Below, one piece after another: positions 1-8,511 of a stretch of 64,000 nucleotides of DNA. The position numbers were made by a program, and so were the translations under genes. This DNA comes from Deltaproteobacteria bacterium (lineage in GTDB: Bacteria > Desulfobacterota > Desulfuromonadia > Desulfuromonadales > JAAYDE01), in the NCBI GenBank assembly GCA_012729375.1, contig JAAYDE010000100.1, positions 1-64,000 of the forward strand, given 5' to 3'. The notes under the pieces are model-generated. The model did no database searches and was not told the origin of the DNA. It worked only from the letters and a program-made list of their open reading frames with translations. The first letter of the stretch is position 1, and each line of letters begins with the position of its first letter.

Positions 1-426
1 AAGTGCCCATTATTTGAATTATTCAAAACTCGGTGTCCTTCTGGGTTCTTTCCTTTCAGCGTTTGTTGGTTCAATTTACCTGCGCAGGTATATGTCCCGG
101 CACCATCCTGTACCTGATGAGGCCGGAAAGGGGTTGGAGTCCCCGGCAAACGTATAAAGGAAACAAGGCCTCCCCTGTGAGTAAAAGTGCACGATGAATC
201 AATGGTAAGGGATTCTTTGAGCCCGAGCCGCCAGCGATAGCGTCTTCCCGTGGGTTTTCCGCGCACCGCCGAAGATACACGGGTCAAGGCTTTGTCAGTA
301 AATAAAAGCCTCCTGTCTGTGAACTGCTTCAAGTTCTCAGAAAAAAAGGCTTTTGACGAATCGGAATGCGATGACTCGGTTTTTAGGCAAAGCAGGTAAA
401 AGACAATGGTTTTTGCCAAAAACCGG
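1..426. other. Intergenic stretch, no gene recognised
   Basis: No convincing coding region is visible. One 69-codon open frame on the minus strand (71-280) has no recognisable family and no clear ribosome binding site. The stretch is the downstream flank of the minus-strand kinase-like gene that ends at 427. Any gene it might belong to would lie outside the window. Confidence 0.4.
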
Positions 427-1107
427 CTAGGTTTCCGACGGTTTGGTATTTTTTGAAAGAGAAGAAAACCTGGAAGCCATTTCAGAAAGTAATTCAGCGA
501 CCTCTTCCATTTTTAAACGGTTCATGTTAAATACAACGTCATAGAGTTCAGGTCTATCATAGTCTATGTCGTTAAAATATCTGTATAAGTGGAGGCGGCG
601 TTGTGATAGTTTTTCTACAAAAAGTTGCGCCTGTTTGTAATCCAACTGGTATTCAGCCATCATGTTTTTAATTCTAATCTCCAAGTCAGCCATTAGAAAA
701 ACATGAAGAGTATTTGGATGGTTGGCGAGAATGTATTGTCCTCCACGGCCAATAATCACGGCATTATCCCTTTCGGCAAGGATTGGCAATACTTTGTGTA
801 ATAACTCCAGATAAACCTTCCCATCGATATATCCAGATTTTTCCTCTAGGGTTTCCCTTACAAAACCTTTTCTATATTCTTTGCGAAAAGCACCGATTTG
901 GTTGCGAAGGCGAAATCTATCCAAATATCCTTCAGTGCCAACTTTAATGGCTATATCCTGCACTGAATCTACAGACACCTGAACTTCTTTCGCAATCATT
1001 TGCATAATCTCTTCATCAACCATCTTGTATCCAAGTTTTTTTGCCACCAATTTTCCAATTGTTATGGCACCGGCACCCAATTGACGTGAGATCGTTATTA
1101 CGGCCAT
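427..1107 (-). CDS. Cytidylate kinase-like family protein
   Basis: A 226-residue P-loop NMP-kinase-like protein. It opens with ITISRQLGAGAITIGKLVA, the N-terminal pattern of the cytidylate-kinase-like family (usually ISRQxGSGGxxIA), and has IIGRGGQYIL near residue 120, as these proteins do. The start is ATG at 1107 with AAAGGAG seven bases upstream. True CMP kinase of the Cmk type is arranged differently, so the substrate is not certain; the family is often found as a stand-alone gene next to regulators. The P-loop reads GAGAITIG rather than GSGGREIA, a mild departure from the usual form. It stands alone, divergent from the LuxR-type regulator at 1740 across a long AT-rich gap. Confidence 0.8.
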   Translation of the reverse strand: MAVITISRQLGAGAITIGKLVAKKLGYKMVDEEIMQMIAKEVQVSVDSVQDIAIKVGTEGYLDRFRLRNQIGAFRKEYRKGFVRETLEEKSGYIDGKVYLELLHKVLPILAERDNAVIIGRGGQYILANHPNTLHVFLMADLEIRIKNMMAEYQLDYKQAQLFVEKLSQRRLHLYRYFNDIDYDRPELYDVVFNMNRLKMEEVAELLSEMASRFSSLSKNTKPSET

Positions 1108-1739
1108 ATAGACTCCTTTATATTGTAGAAAGTTTATTATATATTTTAGAAAAATTTTTTTTGTTGAAGAATCCAGCGAGCAGATCCTTTTTTTTAATAT
1201 GTTTTACTGTATAAAGGAATAATAAATTTTATTGTTGATGTAAAAAAGCGTCAGGTTGAATTTTTTAAATCTGGTTATGTTTCCATGAATAGAACTTTTT
1301 TCATCATATAAATAATTAATAGTTTAGCCCCAAAAAGGTTAAAGTCCAATTTTTTAGAAAAAACCATCTTGTCCATATCACTTTTCCGGGTTCTTCTGTG
1401 TACGTCTTCTCAAAAAAACGACAGGCAATTGGCGGAAAACTAATAAAAAATAAAAAAATTTAAATAATAAAATTTATAGCAAAAAGTGACTGGCGTAAAT
1501 GCCAAAAAGTTGTACATAGATTACATATAAAAGATAGGTACTGAAGTAGAGAAATCCATGACCCATCTATCGGGTTGTGGAAAAAAGATGTCTTTGGCCC
1601 TTATGCGTTGTTCCCCGGACTTCTCAAATGGACACAAATTTTTGTAAAAGTTCGCTCTTTTTAAAATTTACGCGCCTTGTTCAAAGCGCAGGTTCTTGCT
1701 GTTTAGCAGCCTTTTCTGGAGAGAGCCACTAAAATCTTT
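1108..1739. other. AT-rich divergent intergenic region
   Basis: The 632 bases between two divergent genes are strongly AT-rich and contain no supported gene. They should hold the promoters of both neighbours, but no single -35/-10 pair stands out. The part from about 1573 to 1715 resembles a decayed copy of the interspersed inverted-repeat element seen intact at 35805-35936. Confidence 0.5.
1573..1715 (+). repeat. Degenerate copy of interspersed inverted-repeat element
   Basis: Compared with the element at 35805-35936, this stretch keeps the core TTGGCCCTTATG, a CGGACTT block a short distance after it, and at the right end a TGTTTAGCAGCCT close to the right terminal repeat TGTTTTTCAGCAGCCTG. 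The left terminal repeat is poorly preserved and the middle has drifted. It is best read as an old copy of the same non-coding repeat. Confidence 0.45.
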
Positions 1740-2417
1740 ATGAAAACAAATGAAAAAGATTTATGCTGCCAGTTGGCGGGCTTGGAAATGGAAAACACTG
1801 TAGAGGCGCAGGAAGCCTATGCCGACATTAAAAATGTGCTTAATGAACGCATCAAGGAGCTTAAGTGCATTTACAAGTTTGTAGAATTAATCGATGCCAG
1901 CCAGGATATCTGTAAAATTTTGCAAGGGGTTGTAGAAATCCTCCCCCTGGCCATGCAATACCCTGAAATTAGTTGCGCAAGAATATTTTATGGGCAGGAA
2001 ATTTATCATTCGGAAAATTTTAAATCAACCCCGTGGACACATTGGGCCGATTTAAAAATTTTTTCCGAAAAAAAGGGGCGGGTAGAAGTTTGTTATCTGC
2101 AGAACTTTTCCCAAGTTAATAAAGAACTCTTTCTGGGCGGCGAAAAAATATTAATAAATTCTATTGGCGTCAAGTTGTCAAAGATTATTGAAAACATCAT
2201 AAACCAAAAAAAACTTTATGAGGAAAGGAAGGCTCTTCAGGATGCCAATATCGCCCTTTATGATTCTCTAGTCCAGAGCCAGAGGGAAAGGAAGAATTTG
2301 GGTCGTTACATCCGGGCCAAAATCGAGAAAACAATCATGCCTGTTTTTTCCGCCTTGGAGGTTGAGTTAAATCCGCTGCAAATTAATTATCTCAACATCC
2401 TTAAAAAAAAATCTTAG
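1740..2417 (+). CDS. Sensor domain of a LuxR-type regulator, truncated by a frame break
   Basis: As read, a 225-residue protein. Residues about 30-150 form the sensor domain common in desulfuromonad histidine kinases and LuxR regulators (NERIKELKCIYKF, LPLAMQYPEISCARI, then GRVEVCYL), followed by a helical linker. The frame stops at 2415-2417 just after nine A residues at 2403-2411. If one A is skipped, the frame continues ILKKNLSEIVSPIS and runs straight into a LuxR-type HTH domain ending at 2661, which is the usual layout and length of this family. Either the gene is a recent frameshift mutant, the A run is miscounted, or transcriptional slippage on A9 gives both a sensor-only and a full-length product. 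Confidence 0.75.
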   Translation: MKTNEKDLCCQLAGLEMENTVEAQEAYADIKNVLNERIKELKCIYKFVELIDASQDICKILQGVVEILPLAMQYPEISCARIFYGQEIYHSENFKSTPWTHWADLKIFSEKKGRVEVCYLQNFSQVNKELFLGGEKILINSIGVKLSKIIENIINQKKLYEERKALQDANIALYDSLVQSQRERKNLGRYIRAKIEKTIMPVFSALEVELNPLQINYLNILKKKS

Positions 2418-2661
2418 TGAAATAGTTTCACCTATTTCCGCTGACGGCCATTCTAATTACAATAAGCTTAGTCCCGCTGAAATTCTAATATGCAATATGA
2501 TCAAGCAAGGGCTGTCCACTAAAGAGATCAGTACGCTGCGACACATATCACCTGCTACTGTCAATCGTCAACGAGAGAGTATCCGTAGAAAGCTCGGCCT
2601 TACGAATTGCAAGGTGAATCTTGCTTCTTATCTTGGCGAAATTGGAAAAGAAGAGAATTGA
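2412..2661 (+). pseudogene. Out-of-frame LuxR-type HTH domain belonging to the upstream sensor gene
   Basis: In the frame one base away from the upstream sensor gene, the sequence reads without a stop to TGA at 2659-2661. It contains LSPAEILICNMIKQGLS, TKEISTLRHISPATVNRQR and ESIRRKLGL, the four-helix LuxR/GerE DNA-binding fold with the expected recognition helix. There is no start codon or ribosome site of its own ahead of the domain, so it can be made only as the C-terminal part of the protein starting at 1740. No stop occurs between the break and the end of the domain, which argues that the break is recent, artefactual or bypassed. Confidence 0.75.
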
Positions 2662-2724
2662 CAAAAAACAATTATTTTAAATAATTTAAAATAAAATAAT
2701 TAAATAAAATTTTGAGGGAATGAT

Positions 2725-3513
2725 TTGCTTTTTACATCCCATTTATTGTCAGAAATCCCCCTGAAAAGAAGAACCATGCTTCTTCTTCTGACGGTTGCTG
2801 CGGGCAGCATGGACTCGATCAGCTATCTTGGCCTGGGGAATGTATTTACCGCCATGATGACGGGAAATATCGTTTTTCTCGGTTTGACGGCCGGACAGGG
2901 TGAGTTTCTGGCTCCTTCTAGAGGTTTTGTCGCTTTGATTGGCTTCTGTATTGGCGTGATAACAGGAGCCGCCATCGTTGAAAGAAAACCCCGGGACAGC
3001 GAATGGCCGATATCGGTCACTTGGGCATTGGCCGCAGAGGCATTGCTGTTGCTGATATTTGTTCTGCTTTGGGATTTCTGCGGCGGGGAGCGAAGCGGAG
3101 TATTGAAATATACGTTGATACTGATTTCGGCGCTGGCGATGGGCATTCAAAGTGCCGCCGTCGGTTATCTCGGGGTACCGGGGATTACCACGACCTATAT
3201 CACCGGGACTCTTACCGCTTTGATGATTTCGGTAAGACACCGGTTAGGGTGGAGAAAGTATAAAAAAAACCATTCTCCGGGCAAAATCCCTGCCACACTG
3301 GGTTCCCCACCTCCCACGTCCCATATGTTTTCCCTCGCGGCGGTAGTGTTCTTTTATGGCGTGGGGGCCTTTATCGGTAGCGTCTTGCACGGGAGCGGTT
3401 CGACGATTGTAGAATCGGGATTCCCCACCCTGGCGGTATTCCTGGTGGTTATCAATTCGGCACTTCTCCATTATCTGGAATATCGGGATTTGAAGCGGCC
3501 CTCCTCCCCTTGA
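2725..3513 (+). CDS. DUF1275 (YoaK-family) membrane protein
   Basis: A 262-residue polytopic membrane protein with about six hydrophobic segments. The features of DUF1275/YoaK are present: AAGSMDSISYLGLGNVF and MTGNIVFLGL at the N-terminus, and GYLGVPGITTTYITGTL near the middle. The function of the family is unknown. The start is taken as TTG at 2725, since GAGGGA lies about eight bases upstream and no in-frame ATG precedes the conserved region. It stands alone behind the LuxR-type gene in the same direction, with a 63-base AT-rich gap, so regulation by that protein is possible but not shown. Confidence 0.8.
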   Translation: MLFTSHLLSEIPLKRRTMLLLLTVAAGSMDSISYLGLGNVFTAMMTGNIVFLGLTAGQGEFLAPSRGFVALIGFCIGVITGAAIVERKPRDSEWPISVTWALAAEALLLLIFVLLWDFCGGERSGVLKYTLILISALAMGIQSAAVGYLGVPGITTTYITGTLTALMISVRHRLGWRKYKKNHSPGKIPATLGSPPPTSHMFSLAAVVFFYGVGAFIGSVLHGSGSTIVESGFPTLAVFLVVINSALLHYLEYRDLKRPSSP

Positions 3514-3877
3514 CAAATTCACAAAATAATTTGATTTTACATGTATTCCCCACGATAACGCGCCCTTTTGTCCCGGGGCGATCTTGGTGTGTTCCCCAAA
3601 AAAAGCTTTTGTGTAACGAAAAATCCTTTTTCGGCATTATCTTCATGAAATTATTTCCCTGTGGGTAATGGATGTTTTGACAAGTCCCGGCGGCGGGAGT
3701 AACTTGGAGCAAAAAAGGCTCCCTTGGCTCCTTCCAGCAACCTGGACAGGCGGTAAAGGTCAACGGTGAGGATGCCGTTAACGGCAAAGTTCCCATGCCG
3801 GCAACGGCGGCCCGGGACCCCAACCGCTCTATGGCACCCTGGAGAACCTTTGGAATCAGTCTCAAAGGGAGTGAAAA
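3514..3877. other. Intergenic stretch
   Basis: These 364 bases between the DUF1275 gene and the lipoprotein gene contain no supported gene, tRNA or clear terminator. Long minus-strand open frames that cross it are antisense to the lipoprotein's repetitive C-terminus and are not coding. Confidence 0.4.
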
Positions 3878-4726
3878 ATGAAAATGAACCAACTTCTTCG
3901 ATGGCTGCCCTTGGCGCTGCTCTTTTTTGTTCCGGGATGCTATGTCGATCCCGGAACAAGCTATTCCGGTTACAGCACCGGGGTTTATGCCCCGCCTCCC
4001 ATTGCCTATCAGGGTTATCCCACCCTGGTGGTGATTCCGGATACCTATGCCTATGCTGCAGCGGACATCGCAGTGGATCTCTTTTTCTGGAACGGTTATT
4101 GGTGGCGCCCTTGGGAAAACCGTTGGTATCGTTCCCGTTACCATAACAGGGCTTGGCATTACTATAGCGGTACGCCGGGATTCTATTATGATGTGGACCC
4201 GCGATGGCGGGAATATTATCGGAGCCGGAATTGGCAGGGAAACCGCTGGACCTATGAACGGCTTCCGAGTCACAAAGTTCAAAGGAACTGGAAAAAGTGG
4301 CAGAATGATCGTCATTGGGAAAAGCAGGGAACCTGGGGCGTGCACAACTATAAGCCCAGGCCACCCCAACAGAAGCAGGAACTCAGGCGGCAAAGGCATC
4401 AGGAGATCCAGCAACGCCAGCCGCGGATGGGGGAGCCCCGGCAGCCGTCGGTAACCCAGCCGGGACAGGGGGCGCCCGAAATCCGCCAGCAACGGGTGCG
4501 GCCACCGCAGGCGCCGTCTCAGCAGCGTCAGCCACGGATAAGGGAGCCCCGGCAGCCGTCGGTAACCCAGCCGGGACAGGGGGCGCCCGAAATCCGCCAG
4601 CAACGGGTGCGGCCACCGCAGGCGCCGTCTCAGCAGCGCCAACCCCAAGCAAGGCAGCCTCGCGGTGATCCCAGGGAGGAGAACGATGGCCTAAAAACAG
4701 AAAGAGGGTGGCGAAGGGGGAATTAA
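3878..4726 (+). CDS. Repeat-containing outer-surface/periplasmic lipoprotein
   Basis: A 282-residue protein with a lipoprotein signal: basic start, hydrophobic core LLRWLPLALLFFV, lipobox PGC with the lipidated Cys at about residue 21. The middle (residues about 40-150) is rich in Tyr and Trp (VVVIPDTYAYAAADIAVDLFF, then WNGYWWRPWENRWYR). The C-terminus is a Gln/Arg/Pro-rich tail made of two 37-residue repeats. GGGAG sits just before the ATG. It is a predicted envelope protein of unknown function; the low-complexity tail suggests an extended linker that may contact peptidoglycan or polysaccharide, which is inference. Confidence 0.75.
   Translation: MKMNQLLRWLPLALLFFVPGCYVDPGTSYSGYSTGVYAPPPIAYQGYPTLVVIPDTYAYAAADIAVDLFFWNGYWWRPWENRWYRSRYHNRAWHYYSGTPGFYYDVDPRWREYYRSRNWQGNRWTYERLPSHKVQRNWKKWQNDRHWEKQGTWGVHNYKPRPPQQKQELRRQRHQEIQQRQPRMGEPRQPSVTQPGQGAPEIRQQRVRPPQAPSQQRQPRIREPRQPSVTQPGQGAPEIRQQRVRPPQAPSQQRQPQARQPRGDPREENDGLKTERGWRRGN
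4433..4654 (+). repeat. Two 111-bp tandem repeats in the lipoprotein gene
   Basis: The block starting GAGCCCCGGCAGCCGTCGG at 4433 recurs at 4544 almost unchanged, giving a period of 111 bp or 37 codons. The encoded unit begins EPRQPSVTQPGQGAPEIRQQ and ends QAPSQQRQP. A partial unit precedes the first copy and follows the second. The near identity at the DNA level points to recent duplication by slippage or unequal recombination. Confidence 0.9.
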
Positions 4727-4818
4727 TAAAACGGGAAGATGCCAAATGAACCCCTTCCCATGATTTGCGCCCGAAAGAGCGCAGCCATTTTTTGCAGCTG
4801 CCTGTAAAAAGGGGGAAA

Positions 4819-5094
4819 ATGGTCAATGTAGATGTTTTTAGAAGCGGCGATGCTCCAGGGATGTCCTGCCAGTTCCCCGAAGGCTACACCGTCGGTGAAT
4901 TTTTTTGTAAAGATTTTATGGCTTTTCCCATTTCTCCCGTGTGGCTCCTGGTCAATGGCCAAGCGCCTTCCCTGAAGGATTGTCTCCATGATGGGGATAA
5001 AATCACTTATCTCGCTGAACCGGAACCGAAACCAAAGCAGCCACCCGAGATCGATGAAGATTGGGGAAGGGCTGAAGGCTTTGCCGTAAAATAA
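4819..5094 (+). CDS. Small ThiS/MoaD-like beta-grasp protein
   Basis: A 91-residue protein. The ATG at 4819 is chosen because AAAGGGGGAAA lies directly upstream; an upstream in-frame ATG at 4765 lacks such a site. The segment FPEGYTVGEFF followed by VWLLVNGQAPSLKDCLHDGDKITYL has the pattern of a ubiquitin-like beta-grasp domain of the ThiS/MoaD type, where a 'VNG…L.DGD.I' hairpin is typical. The C-terminal Gly-Gly needed for sulfur carriage is absent; the tail is instead Pro/Glu/Lys-rich. It therefore may be a binding or regulatory domain, not a sulfur carrier. Assignment to the fold is by eye only. Confidence 0.55.
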   Translation: MVNVDVFRSGDAPGMSCQFPEGYTVGEFFCKDFMAFPISPVWLLVNGQAPSLKDCLHDGDKITYLAEPEPKPKQPPEIDEDWGRAEGFAVK

Positions 5095-5110
5095 TTCCGA
5101 AAATCCCTGC

Positions 5111-6040
5111 ATGCCCGTGCCCGATCAAAAAAAGGCCTATCTTTTTGCTTTAGTTACCGTTTTGCTCTGGTCGACGGTAGCTTCCGCTTTCAAGCTCTCG
5201 CTGCGGTACCTGACATCTGTGGAGTTGCTGCTTTTCTCTTCCGCCGCTTCTACGCTCATTCTGGGGGGGGCCGTGCTGGCTACGGGGCATGCCGGTGACA
5301 TCCGGGGTTGCCCCTCGTCTTCCTGGCTGCGATCCCTCACATTGGGGTTTCTCAACCCCTTTCTTTATTACCTGATACTGTTCAAGGCCTACGACCTCCT
5401 GCCGGCCCAGCAGGCCCAGCCTATCAACTATACCTGGGCGTTGATCCTGGCTTTGCTCTCCGTGCCTCTTTTGGGTCAGCGGATCTGCTTGGGCGCTTTC
5501 ACCGGGCTTTTCCTGGGTTACCTGGGCGTTCTGGTGATTTCCACCGAAGGGAATTTTTGGGAACTCAAATTCTCCAGCCCCTTTGGGGTCCTCCTTGCCC
5601 TGGCAAGCACCGTCCTTTGGGCCCTATATTGGATTTACAGCACCAAAGACAACCGTCATCCCGTCGTCTCCTTGTTCCAAAATTTTTTGTGCGGCACGGT
5701 TTTTACCTTGGCTTTCTATCTGGCCACGGCTCAATATCGCATCCCAACGTGGAAAGGGGTAGGTGGCGCCCTTTATGTCGGCGCTTTTGAAATGAGTATT
5801 ACCTTCCTGTTTTGGCTCTGTGCCTTGAAGTATTCCGAAAACACCGCCCGAGTCGGGAGCATGATTTATCTTTCCCCGCCGATTTCTCTTTTTTTAATCC
5901 ATTTTCTGGTGGGCGAAACCATCAGGGGATCGACATTCGTTGGGTTGGTTTTCATCCTTGGTGGATTGGCGGTGCAGAAACATTTTGAAAGCCGGCGGGT
6001 CGGCGGCTTGTCCTCTTCAATGGATCGAAAAACAGGATGA
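5111..6040 (+). CDS. EamA/DMT-family transporter
   Basis: A 309-residue inner-membrane protein with about ten hydrophobic helices in two homologous halves, the layout of the drug/metabolite transporter (EamA) superfamily. Typical sequences are LVTVLLWSTVASAFKLSL at the N-terminus and, in the second half, the WALYWIYSTK and GSMIYLSPP segments. Members export amino acids, nucleobases or other small metabolites, and substrate cannot be read from sequence. No strong ribosome site precedes the ATG at 5111; a GTG two codons in is an alternative. Its stop overlaps the start of the next gene by four bases (ATGA), so the two are probably translated together. Confidence 0.88.
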   Translation: MPVPDQKKAYLFALVTVLLWSTVASAFKLSLRYLTSVELLLFSSAASTLILGGAVLATGHAGDIRGCPSSSWLRSLTLGFLNPFLYYLILFKAYDLLPAQQAQPINYTWALILALLSVPLLGQRICLGAFTGLFLGYLGVLVISTEGNFWELKFSSPFGVLLALASTVLWALYWIYSTKDNRHPVVSLFQNFLCGTVFTLAFYLATAQYRIPTWKGVGGALYVGAFEMSITFLFWLCALKYSENTARVGSMIYLSPPISLFLIHFLVGETIRGSTFVGLVFILGGLAVQKHFESRRVGGLSSSMDRKTG

Positions 6041-6861
6041 ACACAAGGGAAATCATGCAAAATAAAGACAGTTTGATGTTGAAAAAAGAGATTCGCGGAA
6101 GGATTGAGGGCTTTGTCCAGACAACAATAAGAGAAGGGCGGTTCGCCACCCGATGGAGGGAACCCCTGGTGGCTTTTGCCGATGCCGAAGATCCTCTTTT
6201 CGGAGAGTTGAAAAGAGCGGTTTCGGAAAGTCACGCCCACCCAAAGGATCTTTTGCCGGAGGCGCGCACCGTTATAACCTATTTTCTGCCCTTCGATTTT
6301 TCCATTGGGGATGGCAACCTGGCCGCTTTTCTGGCTTCCCCCGTTTGGGCACAGGCTTATGTGGACACCAATCTGCTGATTGGGGAGATCGGGGGACATC
6401 TCGAGGCTTGTCTCCGGGAACGGGGATACGAGGCTTTTGTCCCTCCGGCAACGCATAATTTTGATAGTCAGCGCCTGGTCAGTGATTGGTCCCATCGCCA
6501 CGCCGCTTTTATCGCCGGCCTGGGACGCTTCGGCATCAATCATATGCTCATAACCGAAAAGGGATGTTGCGGCCGAATCGGCAGTCTGGTGACAACCCTG
6601 GCCGTGGGCGCCGATTCCCGGCCCAGCGATGAGTTTTGTTTATACCTGCGGGACGGTTCCTGTCTGCACTGCGCCGTCCATTGTCCGGTGGGAGCGCTGA
6701 CTGCCGAGGGCTATGACCGGCACCGCTGCTATGCCGTTTGTCTGCAGAATGAAGAGGCATTTCAGGAAATAGGGAAAGCGGATGTGTGCGGCAAGTGCCT
6801 GACGGATGTCCCCTGCAGCTGGGTCAATCCGGCCCGGTGCGGGGATAAAAAAAAAGAATGA
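6037..6861 (+). CDS. 4Fe-4S protein, epoxyqueuosine reductase-like
   Basis: A 274-residue protein resembling QueG-like reductases: a DUF1730-like N-terminal part with ARTVITYFLPF, then AFIAGLGRFGINHMLIT, and a C-terminal iron-sulfur region with Cys in CLYLRDGSCLHCAVHCPVGA and VCGKCLTDVPC. The first ligand set is C-x2-C-x3-CP, and the second is shortened relative to canonical QueG. It is also shorter than QueG and lacks the HEAT-like tail. It may thus be a related iron-sulfur reductase of unknown substrate instead of the queuosine enzyme. The start at 6037 overlaps the exporter gene; ATGs at 6055 and 6076 are alternatives. Confidence 0.75.
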   Translation: MNTREIMQNKDSLMLKKEIRGRIEGFVQTTIREGRFATRWREPLVAFADAEDPLFGELKRAVSESHAHPKDLLPEARTVITYFLPFDFSIGDGNLAAFLASPVWAQAYVDTNLLIGEIGGHLEACLRERGYEAFVPPATHNFDSQRLVSDWSHRHAAFIAGLGRFGINHMLITEKGCCGRIGSLVTTLAVGADSRPSDEFCLYLRDGSCLHCAVHCPVGALTAEGYDRHRCYAVCLQNEEAFQEIGKADVCGKCLTDVPCSWVNPARCGDKKKE

Positions 6862-6878
6862 TGCAGGAATGAGAGGTC

Positions 6879-6923
6879 AAAAAAAGGCGACCGCATCCTT
6901 TGAGGGTGCCGTCGCCTTTTTTT
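6879..6923. terminator. Bidirectional intrinsic terminator
   Basis: AAAAAAAGGCGACCGCA is followed, after a short loop, by its near-complement TGCCGTCGCCTTTTTTT. The arms carry A-runs on the outside at one end and T-runs at the other, so the hairpin works in both directions. It lies between the convergent genes ending at 6861 (plus) and 6944 (minus). Confidence 0.9.
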
Positions 6924-6943
6924 GAAAGCTCGTGGAGCCCTGC

Positions 6944-7837
6944 TTATTTCCTGCTGAGGCGGGACATGGCCATTTTGAGGCTGACCCGCAAACGTTCGAG
7001 AACTTCCGCCAATTGGCCGATTTCGTCTTTTGATGTGGAGACAATCGGCTGGTCGACGTTGCCGTCAGCGAACTCGGAGGCAATTTTGGTGAAATCCTTG
7101 AGAGGCTTGAGGGCCTGGTTGACGACCAGGAAGATCAAAAGAGCCGACACCACCAGAATCACCGCCATGATCATGATCAGGGTTCCTTCAAGTTTGCTTT
7201 GGGCGGCGCGGAGATCCTCAAGGACGAAACCGATGCGGAAATTGCCCCAGTGTTTGCCGTTGACGAAAATGGGCGAGGCGACGTCCCAGATGGTCTTGCC
7301 ACCGGATTCGCTCTGATAGGCCTGGAAGAATCCTTCCAGCATGTTGCGGGCGGCGGCGAGGCCGACTTTGTCGTTGAACATCCGTTTGGTCAGGTTCCCT
7401 TCCCGGTCTTTTTGCTTGTCTCCGGTCAGCGGCTGCTGGAAACGGGTGTTGTGGGTCGGAACATAGCCGTTGCGGTCCGTGGCAATGGCGTAATAGATGC
7501 TGTCATCCTTGAGAAATTCGTCGAGGATGGAAAGGATGGCCTTGTCCAGATAGAAGTCGTATTGGGTGTGGAACTTGGCGGGTTCAAAGCCCTCGATTTC
7601 GAGGTAGTTGGTGTCAAAGGCTTCCCTTTCGGAAAGGACCTCGTTGTCAATGGCCTCTTCAAGGACTTTCCCAACCAGTTTGGCGCCGATGACCGATTCT
7701 ATCCGGCCCCGTTCCAGGAGTTGATCTTCGAGGCTCTTGCTTTGTTTTTGGATAATATAAAACGATCCGGCAGCCATGACGAGGAGCAAAACAAGATTAA
7801 CTTGGACCGCAACTTTTAACCCGACTTTTTTAAACAT
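6944..7837 (-). CDS. Membrane Cache-HAMP sensor without output domain
   Basis: A 297-residue inner-membrane protein: TM1 at about residues 8-28, a periplasmic Cache-type ligand domain (about 30-215) with YVPTHNTRFQQPLTGD and NDKVGLAAARN, TM2 at about 222-243 and a HAMP domain (about 245-290) at the C-terminus. It then ends, with no methyl-accepting, kinase or cyclase domain. The ligand domain is closely related to that of the next gene. As the last gene of the minus-strand operon containing a soluble histidine kinase and roadblock proteins, it probably passes a periplasmic signal to one of them through HAMP. This is inference. Confidence 0.8.
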   Translation of the reverse strand: MFKKVGLKVAVQVNLVLLLVMAAGSFYIIQKQSKSLEDQLLERGRIESVIGAKLVGKVLEEAIDNEVLSEREAFDTNYLEIEGFEPAKFHTQYDFYLDKAILSILDEFLKDDSIYYAIATDRNGYVPTHNTRFQQPLTGDKQKDREGNLTKRMFNDKVGLAAARNMLEGFFQAYQSESGGKTIWDVASPIFVNGKHWGNFRIGFVLEDLRAAQSKLEGTLIMIMAVILVVSALLIFLVVNQALKPLKDFTKIASEFADGNVDQPIVSTSKDEIGQLAEVLERLRVSLKMAMSRLSRK

Positions 7838-7899
7838 TTACCATCTCCTTTTTCTTATTGGTATTGAAGCTGACAAAGCACCATTAAATAAACCAGCAA

Positions 7900-8511
7900 T
7901 TAATCACGGTAGCCGATGCGAACCGCTCCCCAGTGCCTTTTCTGAACCAGGATCGGCACCGACATGTCGACAACCACCCTCCTGTCTTTCACGTACCGGG
8001 CCTGCATCAGATAAGGCTTTGTGTTTCTGGCGGCATTAAGGCCTGTGCGGTTGCTGTACATCCGTTTGCTCTGATTCCATTTGTAATCATGATCGGGATC
8101 ACCGGTCAGCGGCTGAGAGTAGCGGCTGTTGTGAGTGGGCAGATAGCCGTTGACATCCACGGCCACCACATAGATCAGGCGCGGATCCCTGGCAAGGTAT
8201 TTATCGAGAATCGGCCGGATTACACCGGCAGCCAGTTCATCGTAGCGGGTGTGGTATTTCTGCGGCTCGGTTTTGGGGATCGGCACATAAAAAGTGTCGA
8301 ACAATTGAACCATGTTGAGCTGGCCCGAGCTCAGCAAGAGTTCGAATTGCTCAACGATCTCCCGGGCGCAGTCCTCGGCCATGGTTTTGACTTTTTCGTC
8401 CCAAGGGTTGAGCGGCTCTGCGGCCTGCAGCGGCGCCGCATGGACAAGCGGCAAAAGGACGATCAGACAAATTAACAACCAAAAACAGCTCCTTGGGCGG
8501 ATCTTCATCAT
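7900..8511 (-). CDS. Secreted single Cache-domain protein
   Basis: A 203-residue protein with an N-terminal signal peptide (hydrophobic LLICLIVLLPLVHA, likely cut after LQAA) and one Cache-like ligand domain. The key stretch GYLPTHNSRYSQPLTGD and the SNRTGLNAARN segment closely match the neighbouring membrane sensor. There is no transmembrane helix after the signal, so it should be a free periplasmic binding protein. The ATG overlaps nothing but directly follows the TAA of the upstream roadblock gene, and GAGGAGGAATAA gives the ribosome site. A likely role is to bind the ligand or heme and present it to the membrane sensor (inference). Confidence 0.8.
   Translation of the reverse strand: MMKIRPRSCFWLLICLIVLLPLVHAAPLQAAEPLNPWDEKVKTMAEDCAREIVEQFELLLSSGQLNMVQLFDTFYVPIPKTEPQKYHTRYDELAAGVIRPILDKYLARDPRLIYVVAVDVNGYLPTHNSRYSQPLTGDPDHDYKWNQSKRMYSNRTGLNAARNTKPYLMQARYVKDRRVVVDMSVPILVQKRHWGAVRIGYRD

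Noticed and set aside
3452..4648. 398-codon open frame on the minus strand
   Set aside because: It is antisense to the lipoprotein gene and its length comes from the repetitive, stop-poor Gln/Pro/Arg codons; the product is low-complexity with no family.
4410..4660. CRISPR-like array
   Set aside because: The repeats are 111 bp, in frame, contiguous and coding; there are no spacers and no cas genes.
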